Positions 24,457 through 34,339 of a DNA stretch of 60,000 nt are shown one piece after another. This stretch comes from Polytrichum commune (lineage: Eukaryota > Streptophyta > Polytrichopsida > Polytrichales > Polytrichaceae). The stretch spans positions 60,296,533-60,356,532 of the forward strand of contig OX485804.1 in the NCBI GenBank assembly GCA_950295325.1, in the 5' to 3' direction. The position numbers were made by a program, and so were the translations under genes. Position 1 is the stretch's first letter; each line of letters begins with the position of its first letter. Below the pieces are notes generated by a model. It worked only from the letters and a program-made list of their open reading frames with translations, was not told where the DNA came from and did not search any database.

Positions 24457-25315
24457 CCGTCACTGCCCTTCAACCGCCAACAACTCTCAACTGTCGGCTC
24501 CAGTAGCCACAAGGCTTACCCTGTCTCGGTGAGAGATCTTAACCAGAAACCAGCGGCACTGTCTGGCCTCACCTTCTCCCTCGGCTGGTTGCGGCAGTCT
24601 GCTGGAGATTCCAGCATTCTTCCTTCGCACCCTGGGCCTTCACCTCCACTTGATTTTGTTAGCAATCTGGGTATCTCACCCAATCCAAGGCAGGCTCACT
24701 TCACAACTCCGAATTTTTCATCGCCGAACTCAGCCGGGGTCGCAGGAGAATTATCGTTCCATTCCCCTCTTTTCTGCACACTTCACCTTGGACCTGAATC
24801 TGAACCCAGATAGACAATGTTGCGACCCTCATTCGGCAACCACGGTATTTTGCATCTGGTTCACCAAACTAGCCTCCCACTTCCCCGTCGCCAACAGCTG
24901 CCCTCTCATACTTCCCACATCCCAGACATTTCTTCCTCCCGCATGCTTGCGATCTCGACTGCTCCCCTTTTCCACACGGTTCATCTCGCCTGAAATTATT
25001 AGCCGACATCCAGCTTGCTGGACGCAGACTCAATGTCGCCACTGAGGCATCATCTTGTAGCTTGCAGCAACAGCTGCTGTGAAAGCCCAGAGTCAAGAGC
25101 CAATGCCGGAATCTCACCTGATTCCCTTGATGAGCCCAAATACCGGTAGCGCCTCGATGTCTGTGCTCTTCAGTTGTGGCACTCTGTTGTGCCACACCTT
25201 CCACTCCCGCTGGGAGAGCCCAAAACCAAAAAAACAAACAAAATCAACCTCATGCCCTTGCAACCAGACCCGTTTGTCGAACAGGAGCTCCACACAAAGT
25301 CATTGTGCCGGAGAG

Positions 25316-25330
25316 AGAGAGAGAGAGAAG
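25316..25330 (+). repeat. (GA)n microsatellite
   Basis: A short GA dinucleotide run within the diverged solo LTR. Confidence 0.8.
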
Positions 25331-25682
25331 CTCCCTCCGAAGCTCTAGACCCCTGCACTAGATCCGAGAATCCAGTTCCTAATTCACAACTGGAAGGCTT
25401 CCCCCCCCCAAAAAAACAAACAATAACCTTGGCCATAACCCAACTAGCTCTAAGCCTTAATCAAACACTTGAAAAACTACTTTACTATTTTCTTTTGGTT
25501 TTTCTTTTTTAAAACTCAAACCTCAACACTTAACTAAACAATATCTAAATTAACTCAACAAAATCTAAGCTTTAACACGTCACTCTTCTTTTATCTGTTT
25601 AACAATTAAAGCAAACGTAAATTCTAAGGTTTTCGTAGTTTTTAATATTAAGTTGACATGTGGGCACAATCTTGGGCTCACA

Positions 25683-26825
25683 CCAAGGGGGGGGGGGGGG
25701 GGGGGGGCCCGAGCGGTATTTTAGGACGACGTGTGATAAAATATATGATATTTAGTATTCATTTGAGGTAAAATTTTGAAGAATTCTATATAAAATATAG
25801 GGGGAGAGTTAATGTTGGAAACCAATTATACAAAAAAGATCGTGTCATATAATATGTGTAAGGGACCACATTTTGCGTCATCAAAGAACACGGAGGGTTC
25901 AATTTTATTTCATGAAGGTTTCTCTTCATTAAGGATACTTTAAACTCCATTATGTTTAAACGTTGACACGAAGGGGTATATATGAAACAATATTTGATGC
26001 TTGAAATTCTTTTGCAAATGTTGTATAAACTCTTACTATCGTGCAAATGTTGGACAATTGTGTTTCTTAACAAACTAAATTTTAAAGCTGCACTTTATTT
26101 GCATTCTCCATTACAATCTTGTTGGTGTAATTCATTTCTATTGTATTTTCCTTCTTGCCATTCCACAACAATGTAATCCCGTTGTCAAAATGCCAATTCA
26201 CAATGCACCCCACCCCCACCCCCTTGGCTAAAAATTAAAGGCTATCAAAAAATTGTAAGGAAAATAAGGGATATAATATTGAATGCATTTTATATTTCTA
26301 ATTACCAATAAGGTATTAAAATTTTAAGCTCAATAGATTTGTATTTTTTATTTTTTTACTCTAAGGACTCCTAATATTCTAATTTTTAAAGAAAATACCC
26401 CCCATTGAAATAAGTGGTTATCGCAGGTTTCTACAAAAATTGACTATGAGTGCCCTCCCCGGAACTTTTGGAGTGTTATTTGGGCGTGGGTGGATGTGTG
26501 GTATTGTGTGAGGAGGAGTATATTATGGTCGAGGAAGATATTGCATGGGTTGAAGAGTTCTTCTTTACACCATTGTTATATGGTGCGTTTTGGAACTTTC
26601 CATTGACTTAGGTAAAGTCATTGACTACTTATGCTCTCCATTTGTCTTTTTTGATGGTGGTTTTGGTATCCAAGCCTAAAGAATAATATGTTGAAGAATA
26701 CATTTTATGCACATCAAGGAATAAGAAAAACCAATGTACTTCTAAGTAGGGCTTTGGAAACTTAGATGTATGCAATATGTTACCTAGGAGATTACATAAC
26801 ATGTATTGTAAATGTAAGGCTCTAA
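25683..26825. other. No gene seen; long poly-G run
   Basis: A run of more than 20 G begins at 25,687, directly after the right flank of the diverged solo LTR. The rest is AT-rich and without recognisable coding domains or paired termini. Confidence 0.5.
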
Positions 26826-27177
26826 GAGCATCCTCAGTCGGTCTAGGTAAAGCTCACTGCAAACCAAAACCTATCTTTTGACTGACCTAAAATTAGAAAC
26901 TGAAATTACCATCATTAGAAGCACACCTAAATAAACGTGAGATATTTCTCAAGAAAAAAGAATTGTAAAAATTTGACGTAGGTGAAATCCCTCATTGAAA
27001 ACACCACATTTTCAAATTTTAGAGGGAGTGCACCAAATCTTGCTTAAAAATAGAAAGATCCTCCCACACTCCCTCCAAATTTTTGACATTTAGAGGGAGT
27101 GTGGGAGGATCTGTCCATTTTAAGCAAGATAGGTCTTGGTTTGCAGTGAGCTTTACCTAGACCGACTGAGGATGCTC
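26826..27177. mobile_element. Tourist-like MITE (352 bp) with ~45-bp inverted ends, TSD TAA
   Basis: The left end GAGCATCCTCAGTCGGTCTA continues as GGTAAAGCTCACTGCAAACC and is repeated inverted at the right end to 27,177. TAA flanks both sides (26,823-26,825 and 27,178-27,180). The interior contains a second inverted repeat: GATCCTCCCACACTCCCTC at about 27,057 pairs with GAGGGAGTGTGGGAGGATC at about 27,094. The whole element can therefore fold into a long hairpin. It is non-coding. The 3-bp TAA duplication suggests PIF/Harbinger mobilisation. Confidence 0.8.
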
Positions 27178-27180
27178 TAA

Positions 27181-27480
27181 GCAACTACAAGTCCACTAAA
27201 ACTAATGTGACTTTAATATTGATGTATCAATATTTTGCAGATTCTCATATTGAAATAATGATAGTAGGAGTCAGTAAATTAAACATGGCTTATCATGGCT
27301 TATCATGAAAACAATGATAATAGGCTCTCTCACAATCACCATATAGCATGCAACTCACTAAATTTGTAATTAGCTTATGTCCCAAAATTCCAAGGATGCA
27401 ACACATGCAAAGATATCACCTCAAATAAACCTACAATCCAAATCCATGGATGTGAGGGATGGTTTTAAGTGTTGGTGATG
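27181..27480. other. No gene seen
   Basis: AT-rich sequence between the Tourist-like MITE and the presumed chromovirus LTR. Nothing recognised. Confidence 0.45.
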
Positions 27481-28005
27481 TGTTGGGGTATATTCTCCTT
27501 TGGTAAGATGACTTCATAGAAGTGCAAATTTAATTTCATGAAGGTTCCAAGCTAGTTCATGAACCTTCCAACCAATGTTGTCTAAGCGTTTTACCAATTT
27601 TATGAACCTTGTAAATTAGTTTGTAATTCTTTCAAATCGACTTGACATGTTGCACACTTCAATTGTTGACATGTTCATGAAGTGGAACTTTACTTCTAGC
27701 AACTTCTTGAACTCTTCCAAACCAATTTCACTAGAGGAAAAGTGGACCCTTGTAACGAAACTCTAATTCTTTGGTGGAAGCTACTTTGGCATGAACCACC
27801 CAACCACGAGATAAGATAAAGAACCCTCATCCTTGTGCAAGAGCCCTTTATATACCTCCTCCCCACCATGCCCGGTTGTCTTAAGTTTAAATAAAGTAAA
27901 AAGCAAGTTCAACTATAATGAACTCTATGATTTTACTTTAAACTCTATCTAAACTACCGTTATCTTAGTTCCAGTCAACATGTACCAATAGTGGCCCATG
28001 TTACA
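27480..28005 (-). mobile_element. Probable 3' LTR of the decayed chromovirus (far end not fixed)
   Basis: On the minus strand an LTR-like start TGTAACATGGGCCACTATTG lies directly after a purine-rich tract (28,006-28,018), downstream of the integrase and chromodomain coding pieces. About 150 bp into it is a good TATA box (GTATATAAAG, near 27,850). This is the expected order for the 3' end of a Ty3 element: pol, polypurine tract, LTR with promoter. The distal end at about 27,480 is a guess. Confidence 0.5.
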
Positions 28006-28018
28006 TTCCTCCCCATTT
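28006..28018 (-). promoter_or_regulatory. Polypurine tract of the decayed chromovirus
   Basis: The minus strand reads AAATGGGGAGGAA immediately before the presumed LTR start TGTAACA. The polypurine tract primes plus-strand DNA synthesis in LTR retroelements. Position and composition are right. Confidence 0.6.
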
Positions 28019-28053
28019 AACTTTGAGTGTCATTGCTCAAATGGTACACCATC

Positions 28054-29589
28054 TTAAACTCCTGAGCCATCAACTCGCTTTCGTTTATGATTGTTTCTTC
28101 TATTGACCTTATTGGGCACACTAACACTCTCAACACCTTTATTTTGTGCTAGCCGTTCTTGTGAACGTGCCACGGTGTCCCAATATTCTTTGAGCACTTC
28201 TGAAATCAAATTCTTTTTTGGCTCCCAAGAATTATGTTCAAGTCCATATCCAAGCCACTTAATGAGGTAAAATTTTTGAGGCCTCGTACGACTACCTCTT
28301 ACCTCATGTGTAAGAACGCGTTTAATATCGAACGATAATTCATCATCTTCTAGGATTGGTGGTGGCGGAGGCTGTACTTTGCTAGAAATCTTATATGACT
28401 TTAGAAGTGAGATATGAAATACATCATGTATTTTCAATGTCTATGGCAATTATAATTTGTAAGCCACTTTCTCGGGGGGTCAGTGTGTTAAAAAGTTAAG
28501 GATAATAGGTGCGAACAACCACTATTTTATAGGGGGGTATTATTTTCAAATTTTTTGTTACATGCTATCATTATGTAATTTTCTACTTTGGGTTAATAGA
28601 AAATGGCTTGCATTACTTATAATTCCAAATTACCTATTATTCCATACCCTATAGTATTTTAAAGATGTCCAGTGCCATTTTTGATACCCTATATTATTCT
28701 TAAGTCCATTTATAATTTTTTGTCCCCATGTTTTAAAATACCCTATCATTTGTTCGCACGTATATTGCTATTCCAACAAATCACTTCCCCCCCCCCCCGA
28801 GGCCACTTTGCCCACCCTTTTTAATACCTTAAAAAGACCAATCCATCTAGGTAGCAACTTTCTTGCTCCTGGCATCTTTAACTTAATGTTAGATGTACTC
28901 AACAACACTTGAGTTCCAACATCAAAAGAGATTTCACGTCTCTTTCTATCAGCATAGGACTTCTGTCTATTATGTGCTGCTAGCAAATGGTTCTTAGCCT
29001 CTTGCATAATACTAGACATCGACTGCACTAAGTCCTTTGCAACAGGGACATGACACCTGCTGATCCCAATATTTAAAGGTGTCAAAGAATGCTGACCATA
29101 ATTCAACATAAATGGAGTAGTTTGAATTGATTCTTACCAAGCATTATTGTAAGCAAACTCAACCACTGACAAATAAAGATCCCAGTCATCTTGAGTTGGG
29201 CTAACATAATGCCTTAGCATATCTTCTAGAATCTTGTTAACTCTCTCCGTTTGCCCATCTATTTGAGGATGAATAGCTGTAGACATAGCTTGTTTTGTAC
29301 CCAAAACATTACATAGTGCAACCCAAAAACAACTAGTAAATCGAGTATCTCGATTACTAACTAGTTTTCTAGGAAGACCATGATGCTTATACACAAAGTC
29401 TATGAATAATCTTGATGTTTCTTCTGTAGTAACTGTGGTCACTGTGGCTATAAAATGAGCCTTCGTGCTCAATTTATCCACACACACCAATATGTGTATG
29501 GAGAATGTATGTGTGAATGACATACATAAGTTGATGTGGTGCAATGAAGTACAATTACTGAACATAAATCCACAACATGGGCCCTCCAA
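28054..29589 (-). pseudogene. Decayed Ty3 chromovirus: integrase core, GPY/F region, chromodomain
   Basis: Minus-strand pieces in order are as follows. At 29,589-29,134 is the integrase catalytic core (CVDKLSTKAHF; VSNRDTRFTSCFW; IHPQIDGQTERVNKILE with the catalytic Glu). At 29,109-28,802 is the linker and integrase C-terminal segment (GTQVLLSTSNIKLKMPGARK; LLPRWIGLFKVLKRVGKVA). At 28,437-28,054 is a chromodomain (LIKWLGYGLEHNSWEPKKNL) followed by a basic tail. In the first piece the first Asp (CVDK) and second Asp (NRDT) are visible. Chromodomain-bearing Ty3 elements (chromoviruses) use that module for targeted integration. A hAT-type MITE (28,471-28,801) splits the gene between the GPY/F region and the chromodomain. 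Protease, RT and RNase H are absent. Confidence 0.85.
28471..28801. mobile_element. hAT-type MITE with G-run ends, copy 2 (331 bp)
   Basis: The ends are CTCGGGGGGTCAGTG and CCCCCCCCCGAG, flanked by the exact 8-bp direct repeat GCCACTTT (28,463-28,470 and 28,802-28,809). The body is nearly the same as 4,240-4,576 (for example AGTGTGTTAAAAAGTTAAGG and TTCGCACGTATATTGCTA). It inserted into the integrase region of the decayed chromovirus, so it is younger than that element. Confidence 0.85.
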
Positions 29590-29904
29590 CTCACTTGAGT
29601 CTTAGAGTGGCAACATTTGTTCAATAACCAAGGACCCATTGGAGCAAGGGCGGAGTGAGGGTGGAATGGAAGTGAGGTTCACATATACCCACGGGGAGGG
29701 CGTTGATTGGATGTAATCCCTCCCCACCCAAACCATGGACGTGCTCTCCAACAAACCTAATGTTATAGACATGTGGACCTCAAATGATAATAGCCATGTC
29801 ATACTCATGTGACTATGAAATTAGCCACATGGGGTCCACATGAAATGAATCAACCCTCAACCCATTTATTTGAGGTGTTTGTTTGGACTAGATCCCCTTA
29901 AGTC

Positions 29905-30540
29905 GTTCACAATGGATGAGTTTACCTAGATGCCACAACCTTCATCCATGATGGATAAGTTTACTTGCACACCACGAACTTCACTCCCGATGGATGAATT
30001 GACACCACAACCTTCATTCATGACAGATGAGTTTACTTAGACACAATGACCTTCACTCACGATGGATGAGTTTACCTAGATGCCACAACCTTCATTCATG
30101 ACGGATGAGTTTACCTAGATGCCACAATCTTCATCCACACTGGATGAGTTTAACTAGACGACACAACCTTCATTCACGATGGATGAGTTTACCAAGACGC
30201 CACAACCTTCATTCATGATGGTTGAGTTTAGCTAGACGCCATGACCTTCATTCATGATGGTTGAGTTTAGCTACACGCCATGACCTTCATTCGCGATGGA
30301 TGAGTTTACCTAGACAACACAACCTTCATCCATGCTAGATGAATTTAGCTAGACGCCATGACCTTCATTCACGATGGATAAGTTTAAATAGACGCCACGA
30401 CCTTCATTCATAATGGATGAGTTTACCTAGACACCACAACCACCATCCATGATGGATGAGTTTAGCTAGACTCCATGACCTTCCTTCATGATGGATGAGT
30501 TTACCTAAACATAACAACCTTCATCCATGATGGATGAGTT
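29905..30540 (+). repeat. 39-bp minisatellite (~16 units)
   Basis: The unit reads approximately CCTTCATTCATGATGGATG then AGTTTACCTAGACGCCACAA. Starts of successive units at 30,011, 30,050 and 30,089 show the 39-bp spacing. Units differ at scattered sites. A single diverged unit recurs at about 34,217-34,265. No conserved open frame runs through it, so it is taken as non-coding. Confidence 0.85.
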
Positions 30541-30543
30541 GAG

Positions 30544-30981
30544 TTAAGGTAGAAATACCATAACCCGTTAACCACCCTCTAGTTGTGCACTAGACCGCCG
30601 TCATAATGGTGAAGTGCCATTTCTAAAACCGGTCATGGCTCACCGGCAACTTCAATGCGCGTACACTTGGTGTTGCCAATGGGAGTCCAGAGTTAATATA
30701 CTCGTGAGGTAACCGATTTAGGCGATGTTTTATATGGAAATGCGGATTACCGTGTTCGGTGTAGAGAGAATCATCTAGTGAACGCGTAGGGGTTTGGACA
30801 ACTTTCCACTTTGAAAAATTGTCGCATTTGTTGTATAGTACAAAAAAAACATGAAACAACTTGCATCATTCTTCATGAATCCTTCTTGTCAGTCTATCTT
30901 GGAAAATGATCTCATGATTGTCAGACCAGATCTTCAATGCGAATCACCTCATTTTCAAGGGTCATGGTATTCCTACCTTAG
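30544..30981. mobile_element. TIR element, family B, copy 1 (~440 bp)
   Basis: The ends TTAAGGTAGAAATACCATAA and, on the other strand, CTAAGGTAGGAATACCATGA are inverted repeats. The second copy lies inverted at 36,443-36,891, with shared internal words such as ATGGTGAAGTGCCATTTCTA. TA flanks AGGTAG on both sides, compatible with a Tc1/mariner-type target, but this is weak evidence. It is non-coding. Confidence 0.65.
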
Positions 30982-31220
30982 AACGCCCCACCAGCAGAGG
31001 TATAAGTCAGTTGAACGGCACTCCTGGAAATCCGGTGCCCAGGACGCCAAGTTCTAACGTCCACCAGTCGACGCTAACGCCATAAAGGGTGCCGGACCGG
31101 GCATTTGGGAGGAGCTCTTCGGGTATATTGGCCTCGGGTACCGTGTTCTGCCCGCCAACGCCATCCGGCAGTTAGCCCAACTTTGGACTTATTCCACCAT
31201 GTCAGGAAGGGGGGGGGGGT

Positions 31221-32344
31221 GTGCCTGCAACGGGTGGGAGGACCAAGAAGGGCAGGAACTTCTGCCCGGAGGAGGAAGAACAGTGTTGCCGAAGCTTTAT
31301 GCATACTTCCACCGATGCCAGGAGAGGGATAGGGCAGAAGAATGCACAATTTTGGATCAATGTAGCAACGCACTATGCTAGACACAAACCCGAGGGAGGA
31401 GCTGATCGTCCTGCTAGGTCTCTAGAGACAAAATGGTCTGACATCAAGCAATCTGTCGCCAAGTTCAGTGGTTGCTATCAGTCAGTGAGAGATCTGAATG
31501 AGAGTGGGAAGAGTGAGGATGATTTTGTATTAGATGCTATGAGCTTGTACAAGCAAAAATGTGGGAAGGCATTTGTTCTAAAACATTGCTGGTTGTTGTT
31601 AAAGAGCTATCCTAGGTTTGCGGCAATATTTATGGGCAAGCGAAAGGGTGGAGGGTTTGATCCGCCCTCAAGAGAGGGGCTGCCTGTTGATCGTCGCGAT
31701 CTGCTTCTCCAAATGGCCAGGCTCCCTCCACCGAATCGCCACCTGCACAGACAAAACCACAGGGTGCTAAGTCGGCAAAAAACGAGCATGCACAAAGTAA
31801 GGGGAAGGAGCTAGCTTTGCGCGCTAATGCAAAAGCTACAATTGATTTTGCTGCAGCTACATTAAAGAAAGCTGAGCAAATTGCTCAGCAAAATGCTTTC
31901 AGCTTGTTTACAGTAGAGGATAAGAACATTACCTGTGACCTTGCTAGACAGTGGCTCCACCTCCGCAGGACCCAAGAGCTTGCAAAGCTCAAGGCACAGG
32001 TTGCTGCCGAAGTTGCTGCCTCCAACGAGCCTGCTCCTCCTCGGTTTGGAGTCTGCTCCAACACGCCTGTTGCACCTGCACCTGCACCAACACAAGGGTT
32101 AGGGTTTAGAGGAGATTTGAATGAAGAAGATGATGCTGATGATGATTGTGAGGATGATTCCTCCGACTTGTTTGCAGACAGGAGGAGGGTAGCTGATCTA
32201 AATGCTTTTGGGAATGACTTCGGCCAACCAGCTTCGGATCGTGATGAGGATACAACCACCATCCTAGATTCTCAACCTAATGAACAGTTTGTACCTAGGC
32301 AAATCTCCCCTCCATCCACATGGTTGCAGGGCTCAAGAATATGA
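31221..32344 (+). pseudogene. SANT/trihelix plus NAM-associated domain gene, frame-broken (PIF/Harbinger ORF1-type)
   Basis: Two frames read one protein. The first (31,221 to about 31,690) gives a SANT/Myb-like trihelix: FCPEEEEQCCRSF, then FWINVATHYARH, then RSLETKWSDIKQSVAKFSGC. It continues into KCGKAFVLKHCWLLLKSYPR, the signature that follows this domain in plant NAM-associated C-terminal proteins. The second frame (open from about 31,692, through 31,817 to 32,344) continues with TKPQGAKSAKNE, an Ala/Lys-rich helix (ATLKKAEQIAQQNAFSLF) and an acidic tail. A single indel at about 31,640-31,692 separates them. A run of G at 31,209-31,219 breaks the frame upstream. This protein type partners the transposase of PIF/Harbinger elements and also occurs as plant genes. 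No transposase is in view. Confidence 0.65.
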
Positions 32345-33320
32345 ATTATGTATTTGTTAGAGTTAGGCTCATAATTATGTATTTGTATTCCTGATTTATA
32401 TCTGCAATTCATTTGTCTTAATTGGATTCCAATGTGCAATGTTATGCAACGTCTCTTCAAACGCGGCGTCAACAAATTCAAACACAAACACAAACACAAA
32501 CACAAACTCAAACACAAACACAAACCACGCCACGCTCCAGCTCCCTGGAGTTCCATGAATTTTTTCCTTTATACCTGCAACTTGGGGTTTTGACGACGGT
32601 TATGGGACCATGTAATCATTGGCAGAGTCATGGCTTATGCTGAGATTGTAACGCTTCAATTTGTGTGCATGCTCACACACTTGCCAACTCGCTCAAGCTT
32701 CTGAAACCACTGTCTCGAGTTGAAGAAATAATTGGAGACGAGAAGAAAAAATCTAACAAAGTCATATCTTCTGGAGGACTGTATAGAGAGGAATATACCC
32801 CAATTTAGCGAAGGAGAACCCTAAGGATGTCAACATGATGTAACCGGTTGGACTTGCAAACACTAGGATCTCAACCGATCATGCCTAAAATTCTTCCTGA
32901 TCACTGCGTCGGGGTCTTCAGAGTGGCCTTCGGTGTCGAATCAACTAACAGTGTCGAATCTTTGAGTTCGTATTATTTTAAGGTTTTTTGTGTATGCAGT
33001 TATCCCCACTTACATGTATTGGGCACTCTTTCCTTTCCTTTCCTTTCCCTTCCTTTACCAGACCGTGCCCCGAACTCATGGGCATCATCATCTATTATAC
33101 TATGTCCCAAATTATTGCGACGCCACAAATTACCACTTCGGAGGTATAAAGTATGTGGTCCGAGTATACTATGTACAGAGATCGCGACATTCTTGGCTCT
33201 CCACTAATAAAGATCGCTACATTCTGGAGAGTTTTTGGTTGTGGACCCTAGTAGTGCAAACCCAACGTACAGCCCTTATCCTACCACTGCACACAAAAGA
33301 AAGGAGAGACCAGGGTTCTA
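32345..33320. other. No supported gene; short CAAACA microsatellite
   Basis: A hexanucleotide-like run (CAAACA/CACAAA) lies at 32,481-32,526. At about 32,780-32,900 is one copy of the family C repeat (GTTGGACTTGCAAACACTAG) found again at 34,480 and, diverged, at 37,290. Overlapping open frames at 32,848-33,337 have no domain. Confidence 0.5.
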
Positions 33321-33345
33321 CAGTCGAACCTCGTTAATATGACAC
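33321..33345 (+). repeat. Lone pogo-like terminal sequence
   Basis: TA followed by CAGTCGAACCTCGTTAATAT resembles the end of pogo/Tigger-type elements. No matching inverted end was found within about 1.5 kb, so this is a truncated or coincidental terminus. Confidence 0.35.
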
Positions 33346-34320
33346 CCTCAATATTACGACACATTTTTTGCAAGACCCAACTTTTTAATATCAAAACTCC
33401 CTCTTTTATATGAGTACAACGCTCGATAATGCGACATTTAGAATCTCCGTTGTATCATATTATAGAGGTAAGTTAATGCTAAAATTCCTTTCATCTATGT
33501 TATGTACATCTAAAATACATTCTTTTTCACTTGGATACTACTTGGAAAACTGCACTTATCATTGGGAACTTAATGAGAATTAGAGTCATTAGTGTAGAAT
33601 GGACATGGTTGATGTTGGTCCACCTACATTAAAGCTTAGTGATGCTAAATGTCATGCATCATTGGTTGTCTAGTTTCTTATTAAATAACTCTTTGGTGTG
33701 AATGGAATTATTAGTTTTCGAAAGTTAGTAGGGAATTTAGATAAGATGATAGTTGCTAACTTGAGTAGGCAACACCCAAGGTCTTTGAACTCCTATTTCA
33801 CGAGTTATTGAGAAAACTCATTGTGTATTTTCTGCCTAAGCTGCTAGTAACCCACAGTAGAAGCATTGCAAGTCCACTATTGGCTTTGGAAGCACACGAG
33901 CAATGGAGATGAATTAGTTAATCAGTGAATTAGTTAACGAGGGATTTTAGTATATTTCCGGGCGGAGAACCGAAAGGGATCGGGTAGGGAATCGGGCAAC
34001 ACATCGGGCACGGAATCGGTATCCGGGCAAGACATCGGGCAAGGCTAATGGAATCGGGCAAGGGGGTAATACCGGGCGGGGGCCGGCCTCGGAGAGGGGC
34101 ATGTACCCGAGCTAGTGGGCTCCGACAATATGTCGGGTAAACCCACACTATGCCCGGGGTGCCACCGGTGCAATTATGCCCGGGGCGGTGCCCGGTCTGG
34201 TGGGGATGCTCTTAGAGGCCATGACCTTCAGTCAGGCTGGAGGAGTATACCTAGACACCATGACCCTAGAGCCCGAGCCCAGTAATAAATGCGCAAATCC
34301 CCGAAGCTCATCACAGACAG
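33346..34320. other. No gene seen; GC-rich CGGGCA-repeat stretch
   Basis: At 33,957-34,200 the motif ATCGGGCA or CCGGGC recurs many times in a GC-rich patch that ends with GGGGATGCTCTTA, a word like the ends of some MITEs. A single diverged unit of the 39-bp minisatellite follows at 34,217. No coding domain. Confidence 0.45.
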
Positions 34321-34339
34321 GCTAGCTAGCTATGATCGG

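Larger units (their letters stand above)
22712..25682 (-). mobile_element. Diverged solo LTR of the same Ty3 family, split by a second insertion
   Basis: The left end TGTCAGCCCTAAACCTCCACC resembles the plus-strand left end of the intact LTRs (TGTGAGGCCAAACCCCCCACC), and both continue with CTTA, GTC and GTAGTCC words. The right end GTGGGCACAATCTTGGGCTCACA matches GTGGGCACCCTTTTGGGCTCACA. Flanks are CCAGG (22,707-22,711) and CCAAG (25,683-25,687), a 4-of-5 match consistent with an aged TSD. Removing the element at 23,202-24,456 leaves about 1.7 kb, near the intact LTR length. No gag or pol lies beside it. The interior is too diverged to align by eye along its full length. Confidence 0.6.

Noticed and set aside
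24529-25512. Pro/Ser-rich open frames as a host gene
   Set aside because: They lie inside the diverged solo LTR, overlap in several frames on both strands and have no domain.
29940-30540. CRISPR-like array at the 39-bp repeat
   Set aside because: The units are directly contiguous with no unique spacers, and the sequence is plant nuclear.
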